NCBI GenBank assembly: GCA_946965045.2
Contig: OX337236.1
Span: 1,178,001 to 1,242,000 of the forward strand
Origin: Epithemia pelagica
Taxonomy: Eukaryota > Bacillariophyta > Bacillariophyceae > Surirellales > Surirellaceae
Direction: 5' to 3'
Length of the DNA stretch: 64,000 bases
Below, in pieces: positions 8,580 to 19,739 of the stretch. The notes beneath the pieces were generated by a model. That model searched no databases. It had not been told where the DNA came from and worked only from the letters and a program-made list of their open reading frames with translations. Positions within the stretch are counted from its first letter, which is position 1. Each line of letters opens with the position of its first letter. A program made the translations under genes and the position numbers.

Positions 8580-11500
8580 ATGGCCGGCACTGAACAGATT
8601 CGTAGTGAAACTGGATCAGATCAGGACGACGGATTCAATTGGGATGATGAGGAACACCTGCTAAGTCTTCTTGAACGCCAACACAACCGTCTAAACGTTA
8701 CGTTTGATGAGGAGAACATCATATTTACGTCGGGAAAGGCGCCGCCGCGCAGCAATGATGAGGAAACGTCATCATCTTCCAAAATCATGGTTAGAGAAAC
8801 TGATTCAAGTAGTGAAAACCTTTCATCTTCTCGCTCCTGGTTTGCCAACGAAGAATCCTGCATGTTGTTGCCAGAAGAGTCTCCACCTTGTTTGGATGAA
8901 CATCGAGCAGAGATCAAGCGACAGAAACGAGAATTAATCGAGTTGAAAGAAGAGCAACACAACAATAATCACAAGAACAACTTTACAAATGAACAACTCA
9001 GGCATGAAGTGGAAACGCTCATGATGCCTAGAACCGATCGAATTCAGCGCCCTGCCGGTTCGGTGCGTGTTTTTCGGAATTTTCGACAGAGTCTCACTAC
9101 TACAGAGTCCGAGCGAGGCAGGGTGGAAAAACGGTTGCCAGAAGATACCTTCTCCTTTGTCATGATCGCAAAGATGGGTTCTTTTCCATTTTACTATGCC
9201 ACAATGATTGCTTTTTTTCAGTTTTCTGTCTATGTGCTTGTGTGTGTGAACGTGATCAGTGCAAAAGACAAAACAAATCCAATCGGTTTTCCAGCCAATG
9301 TTCCGCCGTCTGTACGAATAGCAGAATGTACGTAAGGGAAAGTTCGCCATGCGTTGGATTGAGATTTCAGATGAGCTAACCTCCTTTTGTTGGCACAGTT
9401 ATTGCACTTGTCATCTCAATCCCTCTTCAAGATGAGCTGTTAGAGGCTTTCATTTTATTGAACGATGGTTACGAGAGCAAAGTATTTGAAACAAAGTTTC
9501 TTGATGCGTCAAAGTCCAAGTTCATTCTATCGATCGCCATGCGATTAGTAGTCGGATTGTTGTCCATTCTCACATCGTTCCTTTTGATCATGATTGAGGA
9601 AGATGTAATGGAAATATTCTTCAACTTCATTGCACTTCAGTTTATCAATGACCTGGATAATCTGGGATTCCGATTTGCGTCTGAGGGTATCATCGGGTTT
9701 CGTGTGCAAGCTGAGGCAACAAGGGTATCCGACGTGTCTTACTACACTGACCGGGCTTTCCACCGACGTTTGCCACTTGTCTGTTTGTTCTTGTTGGTGA
9801 TGGGTGGTTGGGCATGGGTAGTGGCTTTGCAGGAAAATGGGAGATTTGTTTCTGAATCTGTAGAAGTTCAGTTTGGGGATGATATCGATTCCGCTTTGGG
9901 AACATTCAGTGGAGTTTACAGTCGAACAGCTCGGCCTTCCCGATCAGGGCGATTTCATTACTACGATCAAAATCCACAATCTAAAGCGTTCTTTGGTTAT
10001 TGCGAGTCAATTGGAGCGTGGACATTCACATACGAGGGAAATGATCCCTGCAATTTCAAGGCTCGATCTGAGAAAACAGAAACGTACGAAATAACAGATA
10101 CTGTTGCCTGGTTTGTTGGAACTCCCGTTTCCAGGGCGGTTCCCTTGGTCCCCTTCTTCATGGACTGTTTCCGATGCGCCGATGAAATCAACCCGTGTCG
10201 AAATGGTGGCACATTGAGTGTGTCGGATCGTAGTAGTTGCCGCTGCCCGAGCTCGCACTTTGGGCGCCGATGCGAATTTAATGCTCCCTGTATGGAGTTA
10301 AATCTTGATACGTCCAGTGGTGAATGGCTCGGACCAGAAAATTTCCCAACTGACTTTCATGCCATTGAAAGGGATGAGGATGGCGAAGTCGTTGTCTTCA
10401 ATGAAAAACCAGTATACCTTGACCAAGATATGAAGACGCTTGTCGTTGCATACAATGGTCGGCGATGGATGGCAACATCGATTTTCGGTTTCAATGTAAC
10501 CTCCGTGGAGGATATGGTTGCTCGTATGGATAGCGGAATCCAGCTCTTCTACTCACAAGTAAATTCACTTTTCATGTCGGAACCTACGGATATAGGATCA
10601 CCGGACGACGAGGCAACTCCAATCAACTTGCGCTTTTACCGAACAACGGACCCCTCAACAGGAATGCAACGTCCGCTTCGCGATGAGATGCAACCTGTTC
10701 ATTTTACATGCAAGGTTTGTGACGCCGTCCTGTCACCTTGCAAATTTGGGAATCCCTGTGTGAATGGAACATGCCAATGTCTAGATGGAACGTCTGGATA
10801 TCATTGTGAGCAGGGCCCGTGGCGGGATGCCCAATGCAATTTGGCGTTCAACACCATAGATTTCACATACGACGGTGGAGACTGCTGTGCCGGGACATGC
10901 AAAAGTACTGTCAGTCACTTTTGTGGGTACGAAGACCGTGTTGAAATCGGCTTTCCTCATTGCATAGATCTTGCCTTTTCGTGCGCTGCTGGCTCATCGC
11001 CTTGTTGGGCGCCCAACGCAGAACGCTACGTGATGCGCAAGGTTGCATCTTCGGCAAACAACAATGCATTCATTCAGCTAGCAGCCAATGGGCGAATCAT
11101 GGCAGTGACCTACCCTAACGTGGGGGTCATTGAAGTTCTTGACAAGGTTGATAATCAGTGGATTCCGCGAGGTGACACAATGACAGTCGGTTCAGCGCAT
11201 GAGTTCCTTGGTGCCTCTGTTGCGTTGTCCCCAATTGGGCACGATCACGGAAGTGTCCTCGACCTTGTTGCAAGTCCTCTAAACGTTCGTCTTGCTATTA
11301 GCATAAGTCGCGGTCGCATCATTCGTGTTGTGGAATGGTCCGCTGAAAGATGGTTGCTGGTCACGGAAATTGTCACTTCGGATGGATCAAGTGGAACCGG
11401 AGGAAATTTTGACTTTTTTGGACATGGACGATATTTGGCGGTGGAAATGAACAATGGTATTTCAATTTTTGATGTTGAGGACACGGACCAACCTGCGGAA

Positions 11501-12373
11501 ACAAGGTCCTGCTCTGGACTTGTCGATACGACATCCTGTTCGTTGACAGCAGTGTCGAATAGCGGCTCTTTGCTGATCCAGTCCACCTCCAACGAGGTGT
11601 TTCATTTCATTAGTATTGTGTCTGCCCCGAATCGAATCGATTCTGGAAAGTTCGTCTTGTCGATGCTCTCGCGAGATGGTGAAATTGTAGCGATGGTTCA
11701 CGAGACGGGAACAGACGAACTCCGAATCCAATTCTTTTCGATCAGGAGACAAGACGACAAGTGGCGGGGAATGGGCAATGACCTTGTCGTCCCACGTGGG
11801 TTCTCCATTGGCGCCCTGTCTGTTGATGGACATGGAGTTGCATTCGTGAAAACTGAAGACAATGGAGCTCGCGTCAAGGTGTATCGATATGATTCTGTTT
11901 CAGCGTCGTGGTATGAACTTGGCGATGAAATTCCCACAAAATTGTCTCCTTCCATTTCATTGTCAGGCGACGCGTCAGAGATGGCCATTGCGGATTCATC
12001 GGGCAAGCTACAGTCTCTTTCTCTTGGACCTGTTTGTCAACCAGGTGAATCCGAGTATCGAATATTTCTGATTATGGAGAATGATCAATTCGCACGCTGG
12101 TCCTTGCGTGTTCCTCCCGCCGCCAATAACACACGTTCCCAGCACGTGTTGCATACCGAAAGTCCCGTGTATGGTCCGGGACCGCTCAAAGCGTTGCAAA
12201 CAGTGTGTCTCCCAAACTCAATGACATGTCCCCTCTTGGAATACACAACGACCAGAGCCAATGACGTTCCGGACGGCAATCCACTACTATCAGTACGAAT
12301 GGACCATCAGGAAGTGTTACGGTTAAGTCCCGCTTCATACGATGGATCGTTCGCAGTGGGAGTGGACTGTTAA
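8580..12373 (+). CDS. multi-span membrane protein with EGF and LNR-like modules and a propeller-like C-terminus; one intron (9328-9398)
   Basis: Exon 1 8580-9327 and exon 2 9399-12373 give 1240 aa. The 71 bp intron has GTACGT and GGCACAG borders, and joining in phase 1 restores RIAE-F-IALVISIPL. Residues 1-195 are acidic and soluble. Hydrophobic spans lie near residues 200-228, 290-315 and 372-392. The following part is Cys-rich: an EGF-like module (CRNGG...CRCPSSHFGRRCE, ~505-546), a second (CVNGTCQCLDGTSGYHCE, ~690-720) and a Notch/LNR-like TYDGGDCCAGTC (~735-750). From ~796 to 1120 repeated strands such as NGRIMAVTYP, DGEIVAMVHE and DGHGVAFVKT suggest a WD/FG-GAP-like propeller. I infer a plasma-membrane receptor or wall-associated protein. 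Its ligand is unknown. Confidence 0.8.
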
Positions 12374-12788
12374 CGTTACGGAGGATACCCACCCTGAGGG
12401 ACAGGGACTGCCTCCGCACAAAATGTTTATTGTTTATCTCGTGAAGGAAACAATATCTTAAGTATCAGGACAATACGTGCAAGCTAGCTAAACTGTATAT
12501 ATACAATGATTCATGTGTAGAATGGTGAAAAGGGAACAGACTTTATGAAGAAAGTACAAGTTTCGAACCTGACTAAGGACCTCTTTGTCATTTTTCTGTT
12601 GCAACCAGGTGAAAGAAGAAGCGATCGATATTCGACCAAGAATGATACGTCATTTTCTTTTCCAAAGACCACGGCCATTACCGGAATGACAAACGTTGCT
12701 TACAGCAATAGATGTGACTCGCAAAATGCGATATCTGTGCGTGAACGATTCGTGGTGAATGGCATGTTCGATATGTGCCCATTACAAG
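12374..12788. other. convergent intergenic region
   Basis: About 415 bp between two converging genes, presumably holding both 3' UTRs. Nothing further is seen. Confidence 0.6.
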
Positions 12789-13853
12789 CTACAAGTCATG
12801 TCGTTCCAGAAAGTCACGACAAAGAGTGGCAAAGCCCTGTGCATCTTGATTGATCATATTCAAGGTAGAGGTTGGTCCTTTCAAGAATTCTTGTTCCCGT
12901 GCACCAGAAGAAGGGCGTGGTGTGTTTGCTTGCTGGCTGGTGTCATGTCCTTGTTTGTTACTGGGTGATGCGGTTTGCAACAACTCAAAGGCCTCTTGGA
13001 ATCGCCGGGTTCCATCCAATCCAATGGCATCCAACATGGTGGCACATGCCTCTCCGGGAACACACAGGACGGGACATGTTACCTGTTGCGCCGGTGTTTC
13101 AAAATCGTATCGGGACAAGTCGGTCATGACAATTCCACGCGCATAACGAGCCCGTCGATTCACGAGGTAGGTAATTTCACTTTGCACGACCCGAAAATTC
13201 AGTTCCTCCTCCAACCAGGATATCCGTTTGTTGTGCAAGGCCACGAGATGCGATCCGTCTGCCTGCAAGACAAAGGGATCCTCGCGTATGTTGTTGGAAG
13301 AGGACGAGTCGAGGCTGATGCTGCTGTCGTTCTGGGACAGTGGCATGGATGAAGTTGGAGTATAAAAGGGGTTGGCCAAGATACAGGCTGCGATACGATC
13401 CGGATAGCGAGAGGCCAAGGAAATGGCATGGTAGTTTCCCATGAGATTGCCCACCAAAACACAGGATGGCAGTTTGGCCGTATCCTTGTCATGGTCCACC
13501 GTCTTGGAATGTCGCTGCTCCTGCAAGACAGCGGTGACGACCTCGAACATGGCGTCGGCGACTTCGTCGACGTTACAGGAACGTATGGGATTAGAACTCA
13601 CGCCATATCCTGGTGCATCCAAGGCAATGACCAGACGACCACCATCGCCTCCTCTTGCTTCCGCCAATAGTGGAAGGGCTTCCAAAAATTCATCGGACGA
13701 TCTCGGGGAGCAATGGAAACACACAATGGGAGGCTTGTCAACAACAAGGGATTCGCCTCCACCATCCCCTTTTGTTTCTCTTCCATCGCAAAGCAGATAC
13801 CCGATTGCACCCAAGGCTGTTGGAATTATCCCTCGAGTGATGGACAACATCAT
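12789..13853 (-). CDS. alpha/beta-hydrolase fold protein, probable pseudoenzyme
   Basis: 354 aa from the ATG pair at 13853. A hydrophobic N-terminus (LSITRGIIPTALGAIGYLL) may be a signal or membrane anchor. The fold is recognised from PIVCFHCSPRSSDEFLEALPLLA (oxyanion-loop region, quoted in part: IVCFHCSPRSS), LVIALDAPGYGVS, the nucleophile elbow VLVGNLMGNYHA and a helix ISLASRYPDRIAACILANPF. In active members the elbow is GxSxG; here it reads GNLMG with Leu at the nucleophile position. The usual acid position after CPVLCVPGE also lacks an obvious Asp. I therefore infer loss of hydrolase chemistry, as in NDRG-type relatives. A sequencing or gene-model error is possible but unlikely, since the frame is intact. 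Confidence 0.75.
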   Translation of the reverse strand: MMLSITRGIIPTALGAIGYLLCDGRETKGDGGGESLVVDKPPIVCFHCSPRSSDEFLEALPLLAEARGGDGGRLVIALDAPGYGVSSNPIRSCNVDEVADAMFEVVTAVLQEQRHSKTVDHDKDTAKLPSCVLVGNLMGNYHAISLASRYPDRIAACILANPFYTPTSSMPLSQNDSSISLDSSSSNNIREDPFVLQADGSHLVALHNKRISWLEEELNFRVVQSEITYLVNRRARYARGIVMTDLSRYDFETPAQQVTCPVLCVPGEACATMLDAIGLDGTRRFQEAFELLQTASPSNKQGHDTSQQANTPRPSSGAREQEFLKGPTSTLNMINQDAQGFATLCRDFLERHDL

Positions 13854-14068
13854 TCTAAAAAGCAATCCTCTCTATTATCGTCAGCAGGGAAAAAATGGGT
13901 CGAAGAGATGAAGAGAAATTTGGTCGCGGAAAACAGCTCAGTGATTGAATGGCCCGAGTTTGTTTGATCTCTCTTTTTGTCAATCGTTCCGAAGATCTTT
14001 CCGGCGTAGTATCTTGCTCCTAATAGCTGCCAACGATTGCACCTCAAGAAACGAGAAAAGAATCCACC

Positions 14069-14205
14069 ATGAGATTGACGGCTCCTGTGTGGTGGTACGG
14101 TCTATGTGCCGCCTCCTTGCTTGCGCTTAGCAACGGCTTTGTTCTGCAACCGACACTGCCTTCCATCTCCAACAGACACCAACCAGTGCCAACAGTTGGG
14201 CCGCC

Positions 14206-14239
<34 letters not shown>

Positions 14240-14944
14240 TTGACAATCCTTCGTGCCGCATTGCCTGGAATGGAGGATATGGAATCGGCTCGCACGGCCT
14301 TTTTCATTTGGTTCTTTGGTGCTTCGGGAGCGGCCGGTATTGCTCGATCCGCCTTTCCTCGCATGTACGACTCGTTTCGAGCGATTCAAGAACTCAAGGG
14401 GCAAGGGCCCACCCTGGGAGGTCCCTCGCTCGGCATTCCGCTCTTGCTAACGGGATATCCCGAAGACTTGTCCACAGCCAATGTCCAACAAGTCCTCAAC
14501 AACCCCTTGTCCGTCGACCAAATGGTACAAAAGTATCCAGTGGCCGACAATTTCTGGTCGGAAAAGGGATATCTCACCTTTCAAGCCTTTTCGCAAGCCA
14601 ATGCGAAATGCAATCCCTTGACGGTACGGGCGATTTTTGATACCTTTGCCACCAGTACCAATACGGTAGAACCCGCCGTCGCGCAAGACAAGTTGGACCT
14701 GTACAAACAAGATTTGAGCTCGCTCAAACAAGGCCTGATTGCGAGCAAACTGGTGAGTTATTCAGCCATTGCCACCTTGCTGTTTCTCTTGGGATTGGCG
14801 GATGTGACTGCGGCGGGACATGCCTACCATGGATGGTTCCCCGAGTGGCCCGGTGCTGTGGACTTTCCATGGTCCATTTTGGATTCCGAAAAGGGACTGG
14901 CCACCATTCCACAATACTGGATGTCCGATGTGCCGACCGAGTAA
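14069..14944 (+). CDS. predicted plastid-targeted membrane protein
   Basis: 291 aa from ATG 14069 (context CCACCATGA). The start MRLTAPVWWYGLCAASLLAL is a signal peptide followed by SNG-FVLQP, a Phe at the expected cleavage point as in diatom bipartite plastid targeting. A run of ten Ser follows, encoded by a (TCG) microsatellite at 14208-14240. The mature part has a hydrophobic helix (AFFIWFFGASGAAGIA, ~78-95) and another (VSYSAIATLLFLLGLADVTAAG, ~230-250). The C-terminus is soluble. I do not recognise a named family; likely an algal thylakoid or envelope protein. Confidence 0.75.
14208..14240 (+). repeat. (CGT/TCG)n microsatellite coding for poly-Ser
   Basis: About ten tandem TCG codons in the transit-peptide region of the plastid protein gene. 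Slippage here would change only linker length. Confidence 0.9.
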
Positions 14945-15692
14945 ATTTTAGTAAAAATCAACCAACAACACCAGTGACAAGCAAGAGCACAGAATCTCAA
15001 GAGTACCTCGCAGAGTCTCCATTGTATTGACAAGAGAAGTGCCATGAGCGTGTCGGTACTAGACGGTACAGTGACTGTGAATGGGTGCATGATCTCTTTT
15101 CTAGTTCTGGCCAACGAAATAGCTCAGTAGGAGTTCTGGCATAGCCCGTTGGAAGTTGGAATGCCGAGCTGGCCAATTTCTCGTGATAAAGTGAACGCGG
15201 AGCCTCTGTTCCAAACCAGCCATCTTTCGAGCGTTGACATGATCCTTTGTTGGATCTACCTCGTGCCTCTAGTACATCTTTCACACTGCTGTTGTCAGAG
15301 AAGATTCGTACTCCTACTCCTACCAGTTACTTGCCGCCATGGTCAAGTCATGTTAGGTATGGTAGCCTTTCCTCTACTCCAGTAGATAGGGTAGCTATGT
15401 GTCCCTTCCACAAGAATCAAACGTGGGGGCAAACACACGCAAACGCAACACGTCACGTCTCTCCCCCAAAGTTTAGAACCTGATGTGGTGCGGGTCTGGA
15501 ATCTGTTTCTGCCACCACAAATCGCGCCAATGGGATTTCCCGTTGACGAATTACCAAGAACCCCGCCGTTCCGATCGATTGAGTCTTTCCATTATTCCGC
15601 ATCGTTGTCGTATTGGTCCCCCGATCCAAGGTTTCGATTTCAGAACCGATTGGACATACATTGGCCGGTGAGCAATAACGACGACGAGCCAA
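14945..15692. other. intergenic; possible 5' exon of the Vms1-type gene
   Basis: About 750 bp. A frame open from 15485 (ATG also at 15530, MGFPVDELPRTPPF) contains a GTGAGC donor-like site at about 15668 and could be a 5' exon or UTR of the next gene. No acceptor can be fixed with confidence. Confidence 0.4.
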
Positions 15693-17774
15693 ATGACGGA
15701 TCACGACATCACCAGCACTACCATGCTCCGTATGGGCAATCCCCGTCGCAAACAAAAACAACGAGACCTTCCAACAGCCAGGGTTGTCGATCGTCTATCG
15801 TTGTATTCCAAGGACTGTCGAGAATTATTGCAACAAGCGCTGGATATCTTGCCGGAGGAGCAAGTCTTTCCACATCACGTCTCCACTACTCAGACCAATA
15901 AGAGTCGCTTTGCCGATTCGTCATCATCCGAAGAAGAAGACGACACAGCCTACAAAACGGGAGAGGGAAACGAAGAAGAAGAAGACAGCAGTGGTCGTGA
16001 CTCGGATGAGAACGACGACCAACCGGATAAAACAGAAACTTTGGATCAGAACAAACAAGAATCCCCTGTGGTGGATGATTCCAAGGCAAAGCACCAAACA
16101 ACAAAGAAAAACCCACTCAAGAATAAAAAAGTCGATGATCGACAGCGGGAGGCGTCTGTTCGCAAACATGTTGATCTTTTGATGTGTCATGCCTTGTCTC
16201 TTCCGTCTGACTATGCCAGTTCTCCTACCAGCAGCCTCGCTCATGCGACTGTGCCAGCAGACTTGCACATTTCGTCGTCACTGCTTTCCAAATCAACTCG
16301 ATTGGAAGGCAATGATCGTGCCATGGCACAATCCTTTTTGGATCTGGCCAATCATTTACAGGGTGTGGCACCGGGAGCCGCTGAACCGCAACACCAGGCC
16401 AAGTCCATTCTGGTCTTGAGCTTGCGTTCGGGTCGATTTGCGACGGCCTTGTTTCAAGAGGGGCGCTGCACACATCATCGAACGGCACAACGTTATACGG
16501 TACGAAAAGGACAGGGCAAGGCACAATCCGTCCAAGATGGACAAAAGGGAAAACCGAAATCCATGGGTTCGCAATTGCGACGGGCGGGAGAGGTGCAACT
16601 CAAGGAAGATTTGCGACAAACGCTACAGGACTGGCACTCGTTGTTGCAGCCGGATCGTTGTGCCTTGATTTTGATATCGTGTCCCAAAACCATGCTTTCT
16701 ACCCTGTACGAATGCATGGATCCCATTGTCCCTCGTACCGATGCTGTCGACAACCGAATACGACGTGTACCTTTGGATGTCGGACGGCCGACACTCGAAA
16801 ATGTGTTCCTCATTCATGACGTTCTTACTTGCGTCACGGTACGGAAACGGCTCACCACCTCCACCACCAACACAACAACATCCACAAGTGTGCACCAACA
16901 ATCACCCGTCTCGGCGCAACAACAACAACAAGAACAACAGCAACAGGACGACGAACGAAGCACCAGAACCACAGAGGAACCAGCGGCAAAAGTTATCATC
17001 CCATTGACAGACTGGCATACTGCGGCCAAGAATGGAGATTTGGAGTTGATTCGAAAACTATTGTCACGAAACGACGACCACGAGGAAGAAACTCACACCG
17101 ACAATGACAAGACTGATATCATCAACCTGGGTGCCGGCATGGATCTCATGACACCCTTGCATTATGCGGCCAATTGCACGGCGACTGACAACGGACCGAG
17201 TGGTGGTGTTGATCCAACCGTGGCCGCCGATATGGTGATGGCATTGTTGGTGGAGGGCCAGGCCGACCCGTCACGTGTCGATGCCCGCAATCGACCACCC
17301 TATTTCTTGGCGGTACACGAAAAGGTCCGCAATGCCTTTCGCATGGCCCGATCGTCCTTGGGAGAAGACTATTGTGATTGGGATGGCGGTGCCCGTGTGG
17401 GTCCACCGTTGTCTCTGTCGGATGTGCAAGAGCGGAAGGACAAGGAAGCGGATAAGAAGAAACGCAAAAAGGCTCGTCAAAAAGAAAAACGAGCCAAGGA
17501 ACGTGCGGAACAACAAGAGCAAGCAAAACTAGAAGAACAACAAAAGCAAGATCAAGCCGCTCAAGTAGAGGCCAAACGGATTCGTGATGGATTGCAGCCC
17601 AAGGTAGTCTCGGGCGCCAATGTCTGTGATTACTGTCAAACCGGCGTCAAGGGTCGGCAACGAAGTCAAATGTTTCGTCGATTGGAGTATTCGTATTGCA
17701 GTACCGACTGTGTACAAAAGCACAAGCGGGAACTCATGGCATCTGCAGCTCTAGCCCGATTCCAACCATCGTAG
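15693..17774 (+). CDS. Vms1/ANKZF1-type peptidyl-tRNA hydrolase
   Basis: 693 aa. Vms1/ANKZF1 releases nascent chains from tRNA on stalled 60S ribosomes in ribosome quality control. An acidic linker (~60-150) precedes the VLRF1 release-factor-like domain: KSILVLSLRSGRFATALF (~237-255), then RYTVRKGQGKAQSVQDG, where the Gln of GKAQS is the conserved catalytic-loop Gln, then LRRAGEVQLKEDLRQTL and a final strand LENVFLIHDVLTCV. Ankyrin repeats follow (DWHTAAKNGDLELIRKLLS, MTPLHYAAN; ~440-550). A Lys/Glu-rich coiled coil lies at ~576-630, and a C-terminal treble-clef zinc finger (CDYCQTGVKG...YCSTDCVQKHK) matches the Vms1-associated VATC domain. No N-terminal C2H2 finger is visible; an upstream exon near 15530 could change the start. 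Confidence 0.9.
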   Translation: MTDHDITSTTMLRMGNPRRKQKQRDLPTARVVDRLSLYSKDCRELLQQALDILPEEQVFPHHVSTTQTNKSRFADSSSSEEEDDTAYKTGEGNEEEEDSSGRDSDENDDQPDKTETLDQNKQESPVVDDSKAKHQTTKKNPLKNKKVDDRQREASVRKHVDLLMCHALSLPSDYASSPTSSLAHATVPADLHISSSLLSKSTRLEGNDRAMAQSFLDLANHLQGVAPGAAEPQHQAKSILVLSLRSGRFATALFQEGRCTHHRTAQRYTVRKGQGKAQSVQDGQKGKPKSMGSQLRRAGEVQLKEDLRQTLQDWHSLLQPDRCALILISCPKTMLSTLYECMDPIVPRTDAVDNRIRRVPLDVGRPTLENVFLIHDVLTCVTVRKRLTTSTTNTTTSTSVHQQSPVSAQQQQQEQQQQDDERSTRTTEEPAAKVIIPLTDWHTAAKNGDLELIRKLLSRNDDHEEETHTDNDKTDIINLGAGMDLMTPLHYAANCTATDNGPSGGVDPTVAADMVMALLVEGQADPSRVDARNRPPYFLAVHEKVRNAFRMARSSLGEDYCDWDGGARVGPPLSLSDVQERKDKEADKKKRKKARQKEKRAKERAEQQEQAKLEEQQKQDQAAQVEAKRIRDGLQPKVVSGANVCDYCQTGVKGRQRSQMFRRLEYSYCSTDCVQKHKRELMASAALARFQPS

Positions 17775-17978
17775 GTACGAAGGTTGAAGTGATAATAGAA
17801 TTGACCATTTCCCTTCTTCTGTAGACCTACATAGTGCCCGTTCGGCTATCCAACATAGCCGTAGTTGTGGCGACTTTGTCGCGACTAATGCGTACGAAGT
17901 ACGGACTCTCATTTTTACGCGACCTCACAGCTCTCTCATTTTTTGCTGTTCAGTAACACCCAAGGCCACGATCGAACA

Positions 17979-19118
17979 ATGACGGCGACATCGTCTTCTT
18001 CCGGTCCCTCTCCAGAGCACAAGGATGCATCGGAAGTATCGACAACAAACAGCGGCAGCAGCACTATTCAAAATCGTGATATGCTGGCCCTCAAGGCCTT
18101 TGTGCAAGCACAGGACCATGTCCGATACGATCACTTGAATCCTCAATTGGTCTTGTTGGATTTGACCCATTCCAACTTGAAGCAACGACATATTGAAATT
18201 CGATTTTCCCGACACGACACTCTGGCCTATTTGAAAAATCGTATTCATTTGAAAACGGGTACGCCACCACACCACCAGCATTTAATCTTTTACGATGGAA
18301 CGACCGAACTGGCCCAAGTTCCTGCCACGAGCAACAGCGATAGCACCACAGGCAATGACCAGGATCAGTTATCTTTGGGTTACTTTGGTTTGGATCATGG
18401 GATGCGGGTTCATTGCATTGACGTGAATCCCTTGTCAGAAAGTGCTCATGGTGGCTACGAAGACACCTCCTTGGTGGCCAAGTACGTCATGACCGACGAC
18501 GCATACAATGCTCGCAAAGGAACCTTGCGTGATTGGTCGCGACAACAAAAACAAGCCAAACCCAATTTTTCGCTCCATCGACACGCGGCGCAACAACGAG
18601 CCAAATCCGATGCCATTCGATTGCGCAAGGCCGGCTTGCCACTCCCTCCGGGCTTTTATATTGATTCGAGAGGAGAATTGGAATATGACAGTGATTACGA
18701 ACGTGATCAACAACAACAGCGCACTAAAGACACTGTGTCGCATGCAAGTACAGCGTCGGAACCCAAAGGAGGGGAAAGTTTCCAAGATCCTGCCATAGTT
18801 CAAGACATGACTGTTGGTTCCCGGTGTCAAGTCGAGCCAGGTCGTCGCCGCGGTACCATTCGCCATGTTGGTGAAATACCGGAACTGGGTCATGGTGGGT
18901 ATTGGATTGGCATTCAATTGGATGAACCGGTAGGCCAAAACGATGGACATGTCCAAGATAAAGTGTACATTCCCAATTTACCTCCTGGTTCACGCTATGG
19001 TCTCTTTGTACGACCTCATAAGGTACAAGTTGGAGACTTCCCCGAACGAGATTTACTCGACGACAGCGACGATGATGATGAACCAACCAATGAAATGGAC
19101 AGTGAAGATGAACTATAG
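17979..19118 (+). CDS. TBCB: tubulin-folding cofactor B
   Basis: 379 aa from ATG 17979 (the frame opens slightly earlier from a TTG). TBCB binds alpha-tubulin in the tubulin folding and dissociation pathway together with TBCE. A ubiquitin-like domain starts at VLLDLTHSNLKQRHIEIRFS and includes LAYLKNRIHLKTGTPP and HLIFYDG (~45-140). A helical linker follows (YNARKGTLRDWSRQQK). The C-terminal CAP-Gly domain reads VGSRCQVEPGRRRGTIRHVG, GYWIGIQLDEPVGQNDG and YGLFVRPHKVQVGDFPE. GQNDG stands in place of the usual GKNDG. The acidic tail ends SEDEL, compatible with the acidic end of the family. Confidence 0.93.
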   Translation: MTATSSSSGPSPEHKDASEVSTTNSGSSTIQNRDMLALKAFVQAQDHVRYDHLNPQLVLLDLTHSNLKQRHIEIRFSRHDTLAYLKNRIHLKTGTPPHHQHLIFYDGTTELAQVPATSNSDSTTGNDQDQLSLGYFGLDHGMRVHCIDVNPLSESAHGGYEDTSLVAKYVMTDDAYNARKGTLRDWSRQQKQAKPNFSLHRHAAQQRAKSDAIRLRKAGLPLPPGFYIDSRGELEYDSDYERDQQQQRTKDTVSHASTASEPKGGESFQDPAIVQDMTVGSRCQVEPGRRRGTIRHVGEIPELGHGGYWIGIQLDEPVGQNDGHVQDKVYIPNLPPGSRYGLFVRPHKVQVGDFPERDLLDDSDDDDEPTNEMDSEDEL

Positions 19119-19739
19119 TCATTCACTTGTAAATGTTCCTTCCGTTTCTTCCTTGCTAGGATTTGTCTTTGTAGTATTGCATGATGAAGTTGTTCACTCT
19201 ATTCGCATTGCCTGTTCTATTTATATATAGAACGGTGTATTCCAGCTCCTTCGTTGCGTTTGTCTGTTGCTTATCTCGTCCATGAAGGACATACCTAAAT
19301 TGCTTTACCAGCTACCGAAAGTGAAGCCTCACTTACAAGATCCTTTCTATCGATGTGACCTTGATATTGTCACGAGCCAATTCGAAACGCTTTCCAACTT
19401 CCAGCCCAATCTTTTCCAAAACGTTTCATCGAAAGAAACTCATCATTGACATGACCAAGGCGGGAATCTCAAATCCAACTTTGGCCTTCAAACGAGTATG
19501 GTTTTCCTGCTTCCAGGTACCACCCGTCCAATCACGGTCCCTTCCATGAGCTTGATTGAAACCAGGAACAAATGCCAAGAGGCTCAATGGACAAAGAGAT
19601 ATCTGTAATGACGGAAAAAAACTTAATCGCCTACTCGTGTAGCAAGTAGCAACTGATGAATAGATCCATCCAACGACTTGGAATGAGCCTTCTCCTTCTC
19701 GATTTTATCTTGAAGTATTTCGTGGATCTGCACATTTGA
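19119..19739. other. convergent intergenic region
   Basis: About 620 bp between the TBCB stop and the end of the glycosylase gene on the other strand. Short frames only; 3' UTRs expected. Confidence 0.6.
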
